5,876 bases of DNA, taken from DATEOR01 sp046734455 (GTDB lineage Bacteria; Actinomycetota; Thermoleophilia; Gaiellales; Gaiellaceae). Of the stretch, positions 5,069 through 5,876 are shown piece after piece. The notes beneath the pieces are model-generated. The model ran no database searches and had not been told where the DNA came from. It was given only the letters and a program-made list of their open reading frames with translations. The first letter of the stretch is position 1, and every line of letters starts with the position of its first letter. The stretch spans positions 1 to 5,876 of the forward strand of contig JBKPRJ010000064.1 in assembly GCA_046734455.1 (NCBI GenBank), in the 5' to 3' direction. The translations under genes and the position numbers were made by a program.

Positions 5069-5876
5069 ATGGCCGCAAAGAACGACAACCGCACGCAGTT
5101 CAAGCTCTACAAGGATGACGTGCAGCGGCGCGGGAAGCCGTTCTTCCCGTACGCGATGTTCCACGACACGGTCATGAGCTTCGTGGTCGTGTGCGTGATC
5201 ATCGGCCTCGCCGCCATCTGGTACTTCACATCCGGGGAGGAGCCGGGCGACGCCGGGGTCCTCGGGCCCCGCTATGCCGACCAGGCCGACCCGGGCACGA
5301 CCCAGTTCATCCCGCGGCCGGATTGGTACTTCTACTTCCTCTTCTACCTCCTGCGGATCTTCAAGTGGCCGGAGACGGTCATCCTCGCGACGATCGGGAT
5401 CCCGACCATCCTCCTGATCCTCCTGATCATGGTGCCGTTCTACGACCGGCGCCGGGAGCGGAGGATCGCGCGCCGCCCCGTCGCGGTCGTCGCCGCGCTC
5501 CTCGTCGTCGCCTCGATGGGCGTCCTCACCTACAAGGGCGCGACAGCGAAGGAATCCCTCGGCGGCGAGAACGTCGCGCTCGTCCCCGAGTGGGTGCAGC
5601 AGCAGGGACTTTCGGCGGACGGCGAAGCGGGAGCGAAGATCTTCGCCCAGGCAGGCTGCATGGGCTGCCACACCTATCTCGGCGCGGGTAGCCCGAATCT
5701 CGGCGCCCCCGACCTCTCCGAGGAGGGCGCGAAGGGCCGAGGCGAGGAGTTCCAGATCGCCCACCTCAAGTGCCCGAGCTGCGTCAACCCGGGCTCGCCC
5801 ATGCCTCCGTTCACCAACTTCACGGACGAGCAGTACCAGCAGCTCGCCGCCTTTCTCGAGGAGTCGAAGGGCCCGC
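5069..5876 (+). CDS. qcrC: Subunit IV-cytochrome c fusion of menaquinol:cytochrome c reductase (QcrC), 3' truncated
   Basis: The ATG lies 3 nt after the qcrB stop, with GAGG at 5057-5060; 269 codons are visible before the window ends, probably just short of the stop. Residues 1-160 are the C-terminal half of cytochrome b (subunit IV): spans at about 33-53, 103-124 and 137-155, with the Qo motif P84-D85-W86-Y87 in RPDWYFYFLFYLLRIFKWPE on the outer side. A basic loop (RRRERRIARR, 127-136) fits the cytoplasmic side. After the third span a monohaem cytochrome c domain begins: CMGCH at 197-201 binds haem c, and Met245 in GSPMPPF is the probable sixth ligand. The end (DEQYQQLAAFLEESKG) is the usual C-terminal helix. 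PDWY rather than PEWY is typical of low-potential, menaquinol-oxidising complexes. Cys235 and Cys238 form an extra CPSC pair just before the Met loop. The gene layout matches Bacillus qcrC. Confidence 0.95.
   Translation, partial: MAAKNDNRTQFKLYKDDVQRRGKPFFPYAMFHDTVMSFVVVCVIIGLAAIWYFTSGEEPGDAGVLGPRYADQADPGTTQFIPRPDWYFYFLFYLLRIFKWPETVILATIGIPTILLILLIMVPFYDRRRERRIARRPVAVVAALLVVASMGVLTYKGATAKESLGGENVALVPEWVQQQGLSADGEAGAKIFAQAGCMGCHTYLGAGSPNLGAPDLSEEGAKGRGEEFQIAHLKCPSCVNPGSPMPPFTNFTDEQYQQLAAFLEESKGP

Noticed and set aside
4883..5764. Minus-strand open frame antisense to qcrB and qcrC
   Set aside because: It is a charged shadow frame without any motif, while the plus strand encodes a clear subunit IV-cytochrome c protein.
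5771..5785. CPSCV as a second haem c site in qcrC
   Set aside because: The residue after the second Cys is Val, not His, so it is not a CxxCH haem-binding motif. The domain is monohaem.

Overview
The window is a GC-rich, densely coded bacterial chromosome segment with strong G/C preference at third codon positions, GTG starts and short or overlapping gene junctions. Gene content suggests a deep-branching Actinomycetota lineage (Thermoleophilia/Gaiellales/Rubrobacter-like), probably menaquinone-using. This placement is an inference from codon style and protein character, not from a marker gene.

Left part (1-1044, plus strand): the C-terminal part of a class I SAM-dependent methyltransferase runs in from the left edge. 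It overlaps by 4 nt an unrecognised 154-aa helical protein, which is followed 12 nt later by a 61-aa single-span membrane protein. A convergent minus-strand gene (1055-1663) encodes a secreted lipoprotein of unknown function. Its start is fixed by a strong Shine-Dalgarno and a lipobox.

Middle (1664-3232): an 84-bp divergent intergenic region carries a perfect 6-4-6 inverted repeat and a possible leaderless promoter. It precedes a full-length UbiD-family prenyl-FMN decarboxylase with all metal and catalytic residues visible, most simply a menaquinone-biosynthesis enzyme.

Right part (3233-5876): a candidate promoter overlaps the ubiD stop codon and precedes a tight three-gene cytochrome bc (menaquinol:cytochrome c reductase) operon. 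The order is Rieske protein (qcrA), four-helix b6-type cytochrome b (qcrB), then a subunit IV-cytochrome c fusion (qcrC) cut by the window end. This is the Bacillus-type architecture, not the mycobacterial one (full-length cytochrome b plus diheme c).

The genes fit one theme: UbiD would help make the quinone, and the bc complex would oxidise it and pass electrons to a tethered monoheme cytochrome c. Low-potential signatures (PDWY in the Qo site, Gly in place of Ser in the Rieske cluster loop) agree with menaquinol as donor. I found no CRISPR, tRNA, rRNA, mobile element or clearly novel system. The oddities lie in details of the bc complex (long Rieske insertion, degenerate Tat motif, a CPSC pair in the cytochrome c domain) and in the uncharacterised neighbours. 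No gene-free stretch exceeds 100 bases.
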